A stretch of DNA of 64,000 nucleotides, taken from NCBI GenBank assembly GCA_014238155.1, contig JABABQ010000021.1:1-64000 (forward strand), written 5' to 3'. Source of the stretch: Rhizobiaceae bacterium (lineage in GTDB: Bacteria > Pseudomonadota > Alphaproteobacteria > Rhizobiales > Rhizobiaceae). This document shows, piece after piece, positions 18,262-27,058 of this stretch. Position numbers and translations under genes: made by a program. The notes beneath the pieces were generated by a model. It was not told where the DNA came from. It did no database searches and was given only the letters and a program-made list of their open reading frames with translations. Within the stretch, counting starts at the first letter, position 1. Every line of letters starts with the position of its first letter.

Positions 18262-19632
18262 TCACGCGGAGCGCGGCAAGCAAATTTCTGCACAAAGGCC
18301 CGGTTGGTTGTCACTTAATCTGAATATTCCCGAATGCAGGCTGGCGACAGCCTTGACCAAAGCCAGCCCAAGGCCTGATCCCGGCTTGGTCCTGCTGGCG
18401 TCCAGCCGCACAAATCTTTCTGTCACTGCCTGTTTTTGGTCATCCGGCACACCCGGCCCGTTGTCGCAGACGCTGATGCAAGGCGCGCCGTTTTTCTCAA
18501 ACAGGCGAATTTCGATTTTCGGTTGATCGGCTGACAGCCCATATTTTAGGGCATTGTCCAGCAGGTTGGTCAGTGCCTGGGCGATCAACTCGCGGCTGCA
18601 GTGCGCGGACATGTCTGTTTCAAGACTCAAAACCAACTCAACATTCAATTCGTCGGTGGAGGGTTCAAAGAGTTCGTGTACGTCCTGAAGGATTGGTGCC
18701 AGTTGATGCTGTTCGAATTGAACCGCCCGGGCTCCGGTCTCGACCTGTGAAATCATCAGCAAGGCGTTGAACGTGTTTATCAAGCCGTCGGCGTCTGCGA
18801 TGATATCCTGGATAACACCATCGTCGTGTGGCTTGTCCAATGCAGCTTCCGCCCGATTGCGCAGGCGCGTCAAAGGCGTCTTCAAATCATGGGCAATGCT
18901 GTCGGACATGACACTGACGCCGGTATTGAGCTTTTCCACCCGCTCGATCAGCGCATTCAGACTGGACGACAGGCGGTCGAATTCATCCCCCGAACCAGAC
19001 AGCGGCAACCGCTGGGACAGATCACCGTCGATAATCTGTTGGCTCGACCGTGAGACGGAATCAATATGCTTGAGGGCTCGACGACCGACCAGAAACCACA
19101 GCACCAATCCTGTCAGAACCATGACGACCAACGAATATGTCGACGCCCGACCGACAATGTGCCTGAATCGTTCAGCATCCCCGATGTCGCGCCCCACCAG
19201 CAGGCGCAAACCGCCCGGCAGAATGAAGACTTTTGCAATCGCCTTGCTTTCCTTGTCAGCATCACCGTAGCGCAGGTAATCAAATGGCGGCACCTGCCAA
19301 CCTTCCTTGAGCAGGATTTCGCGATCGAGATCGCGCACATTGCCCGCGATAATGCGCCCTGAAGCGTCGGCAACAAGATACAGATTGGCGCCTGGCTGGC
19401 GGGAACGCCGCTCAATCATCGGAATAAGCTGACGCACACCGCCACGGCGCGACTGTCGGGCAATCTGGGCAATCTCTTCGTCAACGGTAGATTGAATCTG
19501 CGATATTATCAGTCGGCCGGTATTGTAGCTGACATAAGCAATAACGCCGACTGCCAACATGCCGAACAAAATCGTATAGATCAGCGTCAAGCGGACAGCA
19601 GTTGTGTTCAGCAATTGGCGCAATCGGATCAT
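18262..19632 (-). CDS. HAMP-type sensor histidine kinase
   Basis: 456 aa: membrane segment at about residues 12-34, a periplasmic loop of about 130 aa, a second segment (YSLVVMVLTGLVLWFLVG), HAMP (GRRALKHIDSVSRSSQ...), HisKA with SIAHDLKTPLTRLRNRAEAAL (His 248) and HATPase_c with NLLDNALKYG, VCDNGPGVP and GSGLGLALVKAV. It is the partner of the OmpR-type regulator upstream. The stimulus is unknown. Its start is only 15 nt downstream of the palindromic element at 19648-19935, which therefore separates the two genes of the pair. Confidence 0.92.
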   Translation of the reverse strand: MIRLRQLLNTTAVRLTLIYTILFGMLAVGVIAYVSYNTGRLIISQIQSTVDEEIAQIARQSRRGGVRQLIPMIERRSRQPGANLYLVADASGRIIAGNVRDLDREILLKEGWQVPPFDYLRYGDADKESKAIAKVFILPGGLRLLVGRDIGDAERFRHIVGRASTYSLVVMVLTGLVLWFLVGRRALKHIDSVSRSSQQIIDGDLSQRLPLSGSGDEFDRLSSSLNALIERVEKLNTGVSVMSDSIAHDLKTPLTRLRNRAEAALDKPHDDGVIQDIIADADGLINTFNALLMISQVETGARAVQFEQHQLAPILQDVHELFEPSTDELNVELVLSLETDMSAHCSRELIAQALTNLLDNALKYGLSADQPKIEIRLFEKNGAPCISVCDNGPGVPDDQKQAVTERFVRLDASRTKPGSGLGLALVKAVASLHSGIFRLSDNQPGLCAEICLPRSA

Positions 19633-19647
19633 GATGAGGTGCCCTGC

Positions 19648-19935
19648 TAGAGCCGCTCACGATTAAATGGAGCTAATTCTGTTTGTGATTGGCGAGATGA
19701 TCCAGAGGTGAGACGCACACAGCGCGATGCCCTCGCATCGGGCAAGGGCGGCTCGACCCTCGCTTCAACAAATGGGGACGTCCGCCAATCGCAAACCCTT
19801 CGGGAAGGACGCTTTTGCGCGATAACCGGCGCAAAGTCTCTTGGGCGTATGCCCGATACGACCGGCGATACTTTACTTGGTTCTGTCACAAAAGCGCTCC
19901 TTCAGAATGGTTCCATTTAAACGTCAACGGCTCTA
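19648..19935. mobile_element. MITE-like palindromic element inserted in a two-component operon
   Basis: 288 bp bounded by imperfect terminal inverted repeats: 19648-19681 (starts TAGAGCCGCTCACGATTAAA) and 19903-19935 (reverse complement starts TAGAGCCGTTGACGTTTAAA). Inside are two further hairpin arms. The left pairs 19681-19694 with 19783-19796 (14 bp, one mismatch). The right pairs 19804-19817 with 19889-19903 (one bulge). Each arm has a GCCC/GGGC inner stem near its tip. The whole would fold as a three-way cruciform. No transposase or credible gene is inside. The outermost TAG of the right repeat is the stop codon of the response-regulator gene. Confidence 0.75.
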
Positions 19936-20619
19936 ACCAACACTATCAGGCTCGGCCAACCGATAGCCGCGACCACGCACAGTCTGTAAAAGTGCCGTTT
20001 CGAAATCCTTGTCTATCTTGGCCCTCAGACGGGAAATGTGAACATCAATCACATTGGTCTGCGGATCGAAATGTAAATCCCAGACATGCTCCAGCAACAT
20101 AGTGCGGGTGACCAGACGCCCTTCGTTACGCATCAGATATTCCAGCAGGCGGTATTCGCGTGGTTGGAGGACGATTTTTTGGCCGGCCCGTTCTGCACTG
20201 TGACCGATGCGGTCAAGTGACAGGTCTGCAACTGTAACTGTCGTATGGGCGCTGTGGCTTTCAACACGCCGACCGAGAATTTCTACCCGCGCCAACAATT
20301 CGGAAAATGCATAGGGTTTTGAAAGATAATCATCACCTCCAGCGCGAAGCCCGGTGACCCGATCATCTACCTGCCCCAGCGCTGACAGAATTAACACCGG
20401 AGTTTTCATCCCTGCCTGACGCAGGTTGGAGATCATCGTCAATCCGTCCTGTTTTGGCAACATGCGATCCACGATCATTACGTCATAGGCCATTTGGCTG
20501 GCCTGTTTTTCACCGGCTTCGCCATCGCTCACATGAACCGTTTCATGGCCATTTTCATGCAACGACGCTGCAAGCTGCTCGGCCAGCTGCTGATCGTCCT
20601 CGACAATCAAGATATTCAT
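19933..20619 (-). CDS. OmpR-family response regulator
   Basis: 228 aa: receiver domain (acidic ED at 7-9, phospho-acceptor Asp 51 in MIVDRMLP, conserved Lys in LSKPY) and a C-terminal winged-helix DNA-binding domain (QPREYRLLEYLMRNEGRLVTR ... VDVHISRLRAKID ... TVRGRGYRLAEP). It should be phosphorylated by the kinase encoded after the palindromic element. ATG 20617-20619 has GGGGGA upstream; a GTG one codon earlier is also possible. The stop codon TAG lies within the terminal repeat of the inserted element. Confidence 0.92.
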   Translation of the reverse strand: MNILIVEDDQQLAEQLAASLHENGHETVHVSDGEAGEKQASQMAYDVMIVDRMLPKQDGLTMISNLRQAGMKTPVLILSALGQVDDRVTGLRAGGDDYLSKPYAFSELLARVEILGRRVESHSAHTTVTVADLSLDRIGHSAERAGQKIVLQPREYRLLEYLMRNEGRLVTRTMLLEHVWDLHFDPQTNVIDVHISRLRAKIDKDFETALLQTVRGRGYRLAEPDSVG

Positions 20620-20693
20620 CACATCCCCCTTTCATATACATTTGGCTCAAAACATTGGCACATCTGCCTCGTACCTTCTGTAATAACCAAAAA

Positions 20694-20722
20694 CGAGCAA
20701 CGGGCAATTCACCCGTTGCTCG
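20694..20722 (-). terminator. Intrinsic terminator downstream of degP
   Basis: CGAGCAACGGG and CCCGTTGCTCG form a perfect 11-bp stem with a 7-nt loop. On the minus strand the stem is followed by TTTTTGG. It ends the degP (and ccm) transcript about 70 bases after the degP stop and isolates it from the RR gene. Confidence 0.85.
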
Positions 20723-20790
20723 CCGCCTGCTGAAAGTGCGATTTAGGGGAAGGGGAGCGGAGCCTCCTGCACCATCACCAGAACCTCTTA

Positions 20791-22305
20791 TCAGCCATTG
20801 GCGATGGGCAATGCGACAAAGCGGCTGCGCTCACCGGTCTGGACCTGAAACAGGATCGCCTTGCGTTCATCTTCCATTGCTTTGGTCACGGCAAGACCTA
20901 CATCGTTAACCGACTTGGTATCACGACCATTGACCGAGACAATCACGTCTCCCGGCTTCAACCCCTTTTCCGCAGCCGTGCTGCCTGACATCACATCAGA
21001 AATCACAACATTTGCACCCGATTTAGCAATCGAAAGGCCCAGTTCATCGAGTTCAATACCCGCAGATTTCTGCGGTTTATCGACCGGCAATGTGGCTACC
21101 TTATCTGGCTTTGGAAGGCTTCCAAGAGTGACATCCAGGGTCTCGGTTTGGCCATCGCGAAACAGGGTGATCTGAACTTCTTCTTCCGGCTCAAGACCAG
21201 CAATTTCACGGGCCAAGGCCTTGGGACCTTTAATGTCCTTGCCATTGACCTGCAAAATGATGTCGCCTGAACGAATACCACCTTTGAATGCCGGACTGTC
21301 GGCCTGAGTTTCTGCAACAATGGCACCTGAAGCTTTGTCGAGACCGACGGATTCAGCGATATCCTTGGATACCGGCTGAATTTGCACACCAAGCCAACCG
21401 CGAGTGACCGACCCGGACTCGATCAGATCCTTGACAACTTCCTGCGATGTTTTGGCGGAAATCGCAAAGGCGATACCGACATTACCTCCTGAAGGTGAAA
21501 AGATCGCCGTGTTGACGCCGATAACCTCGCCGTTGAGATTGAATGCGGGACCGCCGGAATTGCCCTTGTTAACGGCAGCATCAATCTGGATGAAGTCATC
21601 ATAGGGTCCCGAGCCAATGTCCCGGCCACTGGCAGAAACAATACCGGCTGTCACGGTGCCACCCAGGCCGAAGGGATTACCAACAGCGACAACCCATTCA
21701 CCGACGCGGCTTTTCTTTTCAGCAAAGGACACATAGGTGAACTTGGTTTCAGTTTCGACTTTCAGCACGGCAAGATCAGTTTTCGGATCCGCGCCAATCA
21801 GCGTTGCGTCATGCTCATCACCATTATTTGTGACAACGGTGAACTCAGAACCACCTTTGACGACGTGATGATTGGTGACAATGTAGCCATCATCGGAGAC
21901 AAAGAATCCCGAACCCTGTGACATGCCGAAGCGCCGCGGACCCCGACGTTTGTCATTGCGGCGAGGATTGCCACGCTGACCAAATTCTGGGCCACCACGC
22001 TCGCCGTCAAAGAAACGCCTGAACGGGTGATCTTCGGGCAATTGGTCAAAACCAAAACCTCTGAAATTGAAACCTTTATTATTGGCGGGTTGAACCTTGG
22101 CCTTGACCCGAACGCTGACAACGGCGGGAGAAACTGCTTCAACGACATCGGCAAAGCTTGGTGCCTGCGGCGCTTCAACGCGTACCGCTTCTGCCAGAAC
22201 CGGTGTGATCGGGTTGACGATGCCGCCAACCAGGAAAGCACTTGCCAGCCCGACTGCAGCAACGCCACCGAGAAGTTTGGTTTTTGGGGTAGTTTTGTTG
22301 GTCAT
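20791..22305 (-). CDS. degP: Periplasmic serine protease/chaperone, DegP/HtrA (Do) family
   Basis: Degrades or refolds damaged envelope proteins. About 504 aa from the second of two adjacent ATGs, which has the better spacing to GAGG. A signal peptide or anchor spans residues 10-39. The S1C protease domain has the triad His in TNHHVV (about 147), Asp in TDLAVLK (about 177) and Ser in GNSGGP (about 250). Two PDZ domains follow (from about 285 and 400). A Gly/Arg-rich loop (GERGGPEFGQRGNPRRNDKR) replaces the usual LA loop. It follows ccmH in the same direction, as in other rhizobia, and ends in a strong terminator. Confidence 0.94.
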   Translation of the reverse strand: MTNKTTPKTKLLGGVAAVGLASAFLVGGIVNPITPVLAEAVRVEAPQAPSFADVVEAVSPAVVSVRVKAKVQPANNKGFNFRGFGFDQLPEDHPFRRFFDGERGGPEFGQRGNPRRNDKRRGPRRFGMSQGSGFFVSDDGYIVTNHHVVKGGSEFTVVTNNGDEHDATLIGADPKTDLAVLKVETETKFTYVSFAEKKSRVGEWVVAVGNPFGLGGTVTAGIVSASGRDIGSGPYDDFIQIDAAVNKGNSGGPAFNLNGEVIGVNTAIFSPSGGNVGIAFAISAKTSQEVVKDLIESGSVTRGWLGVQIQPVSKDIAESVGLDKASGAIVAETQADSPAFKGGIRSGDIILQVNGKDIKGPKALAREIAGLEPEEEVQITLFRDGQTETLDVTLGSLPKPDKVATLPVDKPQKSAGIELDELGLSIAKSGANVVISDVMSGSTAAEKGLKPGDVIVSVNGRDTKSVNDVGLAVTKAMEDERKAILFQVQTGERSRFVALPIANG

Positions 22306-22443
22306 CATTTCCTCACAAAATTTGACACATAATTTTGCAGAGCCGTCCGATACAGCACGTCCTGCGCTGGCCTAATATGGCGCAAAGAATGTGATTTTGA
22401 GAGGGCCGTAAAATTAAATCTTCGTAACGCGACCAGGGCTTTA

Positions 22444-22938
22444 TTAATTGCGGTGTTGGCGCAATATCTCTTGCAGCTCGTCTTCATCTTCCCTGGAAAG
22501 CATCGCTGAGCTGGTTGATTTTGGAGATCTGGAGGTTACTCGCCATGCAAGAACTCCTCCGACCAAAAGCAGCAGGACAGGCGTTAGCCACAGAACCGCA
22601 GTATGCCAGGCAAAGACCGGTTTCAGCAGGATAAACTCACCATAGCGGGCAACGAGGAAGTTGCGAATATCATCATCACTTTTGCCGGCCAGCATCTGTT
22701 CGCGGACGATTTCACGTAAATCCCTGGCCACATCAGCGTCGGAATCGCCAATTGATTGATTTTGACAAACCACACAGCGCAATTGCAGAAACAGGACCTT
22801 TGCCCGCGCCTCCATCTGCGGCGACAATCGGGTTTCGGCGGCGGCGGCGGTGGCGGTGGCGGTAGCGGCAACAAAAGCTGGTGCGGTTGGCAATAACAGC
22901 AGCACAAACAGACAGCAGGTAGCGATGCGTTTAAGCAT
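22444..22938 (-). CDS. ccmH: Cytochrome c biogenesis protein CcmH
   Basis: Membrane thioredoxin-like protein that keeps apocytochrome c cysteines reduced for heme ligation. 164 aa from ATG 22936-22938, which overlaps the ccmF stop by 8 nt. A signal peptide is followed by an Ala/Thr repeat, then the CcmH domain with LRCVVCQNQSIGDSDA (redox CxxC motif), REIVREQMLAGKSDDDI, YGEFILLKP and a C-terminal membrane segment (TAVLWLTPVLLLLVGG). Known as cycL in rhizobia. The frame is open further upstream into ccmF, but that is not a real start. Confidence 0.95.
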   Translation of the reverse strand: MLKRIATCCLFVLLLLPTAPAFVAATATATAAAAETRLSPQMEARAKVLFLQLRCVVCQNQSIGDSDADVARDLREIVREQMLAGKSDDDIRNFLVARYGEFILLKPVFAWHTAVLWLTPVLLLLVGGVLAWRVTSRSPKSTSSAMLSREDEDELQEILRQHRN

Positions 22939-24922
22939 GGGAAGCTGACTCGCTTTTCTGTTTGCGGGTCTTTTTACGGCGAGCAGGAGCGCCAATCCGC
23001 AAGCGTCGATCCGACAGAGAAACGGCACCGGCAATGACCATAATCACCGTTCCCAGCCAAATCAGCAGGATCAACGGTTTCCACCAAATGCGCAAAGTGA
23101 CATCGCCGTCCCCCTCAACATCCCCAAGCGCCAGATAGAGCTGGGAAAACCCAAAAGTGTGAATTGAAGCTTCGCTGGTCGGCATCTGGCGAGCCGGAAA
23201 GAATCGCTTCGAAGGCGTCCCAACCGCTACAATTTCGCCGTTTTTGAAAATTGAAATGCGTGCACTTCGTTCCGAATAATTGTCTGCCGTGCGTGAAGCA
23301 TATCCCTCGTGGCGCAAGGTGAACTCGCCGACCACGACGCTTTCAGAAGGCTTCAAAACCGTGATTGTTTCTGTTTCAAAGGCAGTGACAGAGACGATGC
23401 CGAGCAAAGTGACACCAATGCCACAGTGAGCCAGAGCCGTTGCCCAAACAGATCGGGGCAAGCCCGCCATACGACGGGTAGCAATCGCAAACGTCGTCTT
23501 CCTGAATCCTGAGCGCTGGAAGACTTCGGCAAATGACCCGACCATCAACCACACCGCAAGACCAATTCCCAATGGGGCCAGCCATTGGCCTTTTTCGGTG
23601 AATGCGCCGGTCAGAATGACCGCCAGTATGGCGGCGAGAAGGGCAAACATCAGCCGTTGGGAAATGCCCAACAGATCGCCCCGCTTCCAGGCCAGTAACG
23701 GCCCAAAAGGCACGGCAATCAGCAGTGGAATCATCACTAGTCCGAAAGTCAGATTGTAAAATGGTGCGCCGACCGAAATTTTTGCATCGGTGAAGGCTTC
23801 GTAGACCACAGGATATAGCGTGCCGATCAATACCGTTGCTGCAGAAGCAGAAAGAATGAGATTGTTGAAAACCAACGCCCCCTCGCGCGATACAGGAGCA
23901 AACAGCCCACCCGCTTCAAGCCTGGATGACCGCAACACAAACAAAAACAACGCACCACCAACAAATCCGCTCAAAATGGCCAGAATGAACAGGCCGCGTG
24001 TCGGATCACTGGCGAATGTGTGAACCGATGTAAGAACGCCAGAACGCACCAGAAACGTCCCCAGGAGCGACAATGAAAAGGTCAGGATTGCCAGCAATAC
24101 CGTCCAGATTTTCAACGCATCGCGCTTTTCCATCACCAGTGCGGAATGCAGCAAAGCCGTGCCAGAAAGCCATGGCAAAAAAGAGGCGTTTTCGACCGGG
24201 TCCCAAAACCACCAACCACCCCAACCAAGCTCATAATAAGCCCAGTAAGAGCCCATCGAGATGCCGGCTGTGAGAAAGGTCCAGGCTATAAATGTCCAGG
24301 GACGCACCCAGCGAGCCCAGGCAGAATCAATTTTACCGTCAATCAATGCAGCAATTGCAAAGGCAAAGGTGATGGAGAATCCGACATATCCCAGATACAG
24401 CATGGGCGGATGGATGGCCAAGCCGATGTCCTGCAGGATGGGGTTGAGATCCTGACCCTCAAGGGCTGCCGGTTGACGCGCGAAAGGGTTGGATGTCAAC
24501 AAGATAAACAGCAGGAAAGTCGCCAGGAGCCAGGCCTGAACCGCTTGTACATTGGCCCGCAGACTAGGCGGCAAGGCGGACCCAAACAGGCTGACAGCTG
24601 CGGCAAATAACGCCAGAATGAATACCCAGAGCAGCATCGAACCTTCGTGATTGCCCCAGGTTCCGGTAAGTTTGAAGAGAAATGGCATTTGCGAATGGGA
24701 ATTCTGCCAAACATTGACCACCGAAAAGTCGGACACCGCGTAGGACCACATCAGCGCCCCGAATGAGACTGTCACGAAAAACAAGATGCCAAGTGAGCTT
24801 GTATCAGCAGTGGCCATCAACCGACGGTCGCCGCTAAACGTTCCCCATATTGGCACAATGCTTTGAACCACAGCCAAGGCGAATGCCAAAACGAGAGCCA
24901 AATGGCCGAGTTCAACAATCAT
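22931..24922 (-). CDS. ccmF: Cytochrome c heme lyase subunit CcmF
   Basis: Transfers heme from CcmE to apocytochrome c in the periplasm, with CcmH and CcmI. The 663 aa are typical. There are many membrane helices, the TWGNHEGSMLLWVFILALF motif and the tryptophan-rich heme-handling WWD domain GWGGWWFWDPVENASFLPWL near residue 240, plus conserved His residues. ATG 24920-24922 overlaps the ccmE stop as ATGA. Rhizobial name cycK. Confidence 0.97.
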   Translation of the reverse strand: MIVELGHLALVLAFALAVVQSIVPIWGTFSGDRRLMATADTSSLGILFFVTVSFGALMWSYAVSDFSVVNVWQNSHSQMPFLFKLTGTWGNHEGSMLLWVFILALFAAAVSLFGSALPPSLRANVQAVQAWLLATFLLFILLTSNPFARQPAALEGQDLNPILQDIGLAIHPPMLYLGYVGFSITFAFAIAALIDGKIDSAWARWVRPWTFIAWTFLTAGISMGSYWAYYELGWGGWWFWDPVENASFLPWLSGTALLHSALVMEKRDALKIWTVLLAILTFSLSLLGTFLVRSGVLTSVHTFASDPTRGLFILAILSGFVGGALFLFVLRSSRLEAGGLFAPVSREGALVFNNLILSASAATVLIGTLYPVVYEAFTDAKISVGAPFYNLTFGLVMIPLLIAVPFGPLLAWKRGDLLGISQRLMFALLAAILAVILTGAFTEKGQWLAPLGIGLAVWLMVGSFAEVFQRSGFRKTTFAIATRRMAGLPRSVWATALAHCGIGVTLLGIVSVTAFETETITVLKPSESVVVGEFTLRHEGYASRTADNYSERSARISIFKNGEIVAVGTPSKRFFPARQMPTSEASIHTFGFSQLYLALGDVEGDGDVTLRIWWKPLILLIWLGTVIMVIAGAVSLSDRRLRIGAPARRKKTRKQKSESASHA

Positions 24923-25368
24923 TGCTCAACTCCTTCTTTGCCTTTCCAGACGCCCTGCTGTTTGAGTTTTTCAGCCATGTCGGCCGGCATATAGTTTTCA
25001 TCGTGCTTGGCCAGAACAATATCAGCACGAAAAATACCATCTGCAGCAAGTGACCCTTCCGTGATGATCCCCTGCCCTTCACGAAACAGATCGGGCAATA
25101 TTTTGTTGAATTCCACCACTACGGCCTCGTCAGGATCGGTCAGCGTAAATTTGACATTCAGCCCTTCGCCTTTTGTAACCGATCCTTGTTCAACCAGCCC
25201 GAACAGGCGTATGCGCTGACCCGGTTGGACATGCGCCGCCTTCAATTCGCTGGGGCTCATGGCAAACGAGATGCCTGACCTTAAGGCATACATGGAAAGA
25301 CCGATAGCCAGCGCCATCACACAGCCAATTGCTGCTATCCACATCAATCTGTTGGCGCGGCGGCTCAC
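24919..25368 (-). CDS. ccmE: Cytochrome c maturation heme chaperone CcmE
   Basis: Periplasmic heme chaperone that binds heme covalently and hands it to CcmF. 149 aa: an N-terminal membrane anchor, an OB-fold body (IRLFGLVEQGSV, VVVEFNKILPDLFREGQGIITEG) and the heme-binding motif LAKHDENYMP, whose His forms the covalent bond and whose Tyr is the axial ligand. GTG start at 25366-25368 overlaps the ccmI stop (GTGA). Rhizobial name cycJ. Confidence 0.96.
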   Translation of the reverse strand: MSRRANRLMWIAAIGCVMALAIGLSMYALRSGISFAMSPSELKAAHVQPGQRIRLFGLVEQGSVTKGEGLNVKFTLTDPDEAVVVEFNKILPDLFREGQGIITEGSLAADGIFRADIVLAKHDENYMPADMAEKLKQQGVWKGKEGVEQ

Positions 25369-26534
25369 GGACTTTCTCCCTTGCTGCGTGGCAGTTTCAA
25401 TCCAAGCTGAACGGCCTGTTGCTGCAATTGTACAATCACTTCACCTTGATCTGAAAATGCCAGCTGTGCTTTTTTTAGTGCAACCTGTGCTTCATCCTTT
25501 TTACCCAGCACGGCGTAGGAACGAATAAGTCGGGTCCAACCGGGCAAATCCTGCGGATTATCCTCAAGGCGCGACGCCAGATTTGCTACCATGCCTTCAA
25601 TCATCTCAGCACGATCTGCCGCAGACAGACCGGCTGCGTCCTGCACCTGTTCGGCGCTCGGTCCTGCCAGTGTGTTGGGAGTTGTTTGAGGGTCCGGCAA
25701 TCCAAGTTTGCCACGGATTTCCTTTTGCTTTCGGGCGGTCATCAATTGCCATTGTTGATCGTTGACACGCAGCGTCGCGAGACTGACCCAGCGGGCCAAA
25801 GCTTGTTCAAGTTTACCCTCCTGCTCCTGCGCAATTGCCAGATAGAACCCGGCCTTGGCAAGATCGGGTTTGGACTTCAACGCCTGTTCAAACAGTTGCC
25901 GGGCCCGGACCGACACGATGTTGTCACCAGCAACCGTCAGCGCTTCACCAAGATCCGCCAGCCGTTGCGGGGTCGCGCCTGAAATGCGGATAATTTCCTG
26001 CAATGCGCGGGCTCGATCCATGGGGCGGTTCATGCGGCCATAAACCTCGGCAAGCACCGACCAGCCCTGAGCATCATCGAGATTTTTGGCCAGATGTCGT
26101 TCGGCAACCAGCACCATTTCGTCAACAGAACTGCTTTCCAGATTTGTAGCTGCCCTTGCATGGAGCGGTTGGTCGGGCTGGCCAGGCGACCCGGTGTGAA
26201 GATAAGTCGCGATTGCAATAACCGGCACTCCGATCAACGCGATTAAGCTTGCCCCAATTTGCGGAAATCGCCCCGATGAAATGGGCGAGGATTTTTGACT
26301 TTCAGTGCGTGCCTGCTTGAGGATTCGGCGGGATATTTCAGCTTTTTCCTGAGCCAGAGACTCAACAGCCGCCTTATCGGAGGCCACCTTATTTTCCAGT
26401 TCATTCAGCTGACCTACATAGATATCCATTGGCTGGGCGTCGTTGGAAGATTGCTCAATCCTGCGCGCCAGGGGCAACAGAATGCTCAGCACCGCAATGG
26501 CCAACATAACAATGCTGATGATCCAGAAAAACAT
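25365..26534 (-). CDS. ccmI: Cytochrome c biogenesis protein CcmI
   Basis: Apocytochrome c chaperone of the heme-lyase complex. The 389 aa begin with MFFWIISIVMLAIAVLSILLPL (membrane segment 1), then a leucine-zipper-like cytoplasmic loop, a second membrane segment (GASLIALIGVPVIAIATYLH), and a periplasmic TPR domain from about residue 130 (ERHLAKNLDDAQGWSVLAEVYGRM and repeats). It opens the ccmI-ccmE-ccmF-ccmH run. Rhizobial name cycH. ccmABCDG are not in the window. Confidence 0.93.
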   Translation of the reverse strand: MFFWIISIVMLAIAVLSILLPLARRIEQSSNDAQPMDIYVGQLNELENKVASDKAAVESLAQEKAEISRRILKQARTESQKSSPISSGRFPQIGASLIALIGVPVIAIATYLHTGSPGQPDQPLHARAATNLESSSVDEMVLVAERHLAKNLDDAQGWSVLAEVYGRMNRPMDRARALQEIIRISGATPQRLADLGEALTVAGDNIVSVRARQLFEQALKSKPDLAKAGFYLAIAQEQEGKLEQALARWVSLATLRVNDQQWQLMTARKQKEIRGKLGLPDPQTTPNTLAGPSAEQVQDAAGLSAADRAEMIEGMVANLASRLEDNPQDLPGWTRLIRSYAVLGKKDEAQVALKKAQLAFSDQGEVIVQLQQQAVQLGLKLPRSKGESP

Positions 26535-26613
26535 AGGTCCTAATTAACCACCGTTTTGGCAGTTGCAATGCACTTGTTCATCAAATCAATGAGAATGCTT
26601 CACATTTCGACGC

Positions 26614-27039
26614 TTATTGCACCAAACGCCACGAACCGCCCTGCCGCCGGCAGGCCGTGCCGTTGATCTGCTCATTCTTCGATTTTTTCACCAGAAAATG
26701 AGAAAAGCGTCGGCAACTGGATTGCCCGACTCGAAATGGTTGAGTGACCAACACGCTGCCGGACACGTCATCAGATTCATTGCCCCATTTAACCGGTTTG
26801 CCCGGTTCGCCGAATTCCAAGGCCTGTAACTCTGCTGTGGATAAGGCACCGCGTTGTGTGTTTGACAGATCACGACCAAATTCTTCATCGGACTGGAAGG
26901 CCAGCGCGCTGCTGTTATTGCTGATTGAATTGTCGCCGGAATTGACCGTGTGACTGGACTTCGCCGCAGTACACCCTGCCAACAAGGCGCAGACGATCAA
27001 CAGAACATTTTTGTTTAAAGTTGATGACACGCAATTCAC
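26614..27039 (-). CDS. Surface-antigen-like lipoprotein (RT0821/Lpp0805 type)
   Basis: 141 aa from GTG 27037-27039; no ATG is available, and starts further upstream would run into feuQ. The leader NVLLIVCALLAGC carries a lipobox (LAGC), so the protein should be lipidated. The C-terminal part has the pattern WGN...GSV...G.SSCRRFSHFL...INGTACRRQGGSWR, similar to the 17-kDa surface-antigen/RT0821 outer-membrane lipoprotein domain with its conserved CR and GTACR motifs. Function is unknown. It follows feuQ after 19 nt. Confidence 0.65.
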   Translation of the reverse strand: MNCVSSTLNKNVLLIVCALLAGCTAAKSSHTVNSGDNSISNNSSALAFQSDEEFGRDLSNTQRGALSTAELQALEFGEPGKPVKWGNESDDVSGSVLVTQPFRVGQSSCRRFSHFLVKKSKNEQINGTACRRQGGSWRLVQ

Positions 27040-27058
27040 CTGTGATCCAAATCCACAA

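Noticed and set aside
19647-19920. Two short open frames (80 and 70 codons) inside the palindromic element
   Set aside because: They lie in inverted-repeat DNA on opposite strands and are better explained by the repeat structure than by coding.
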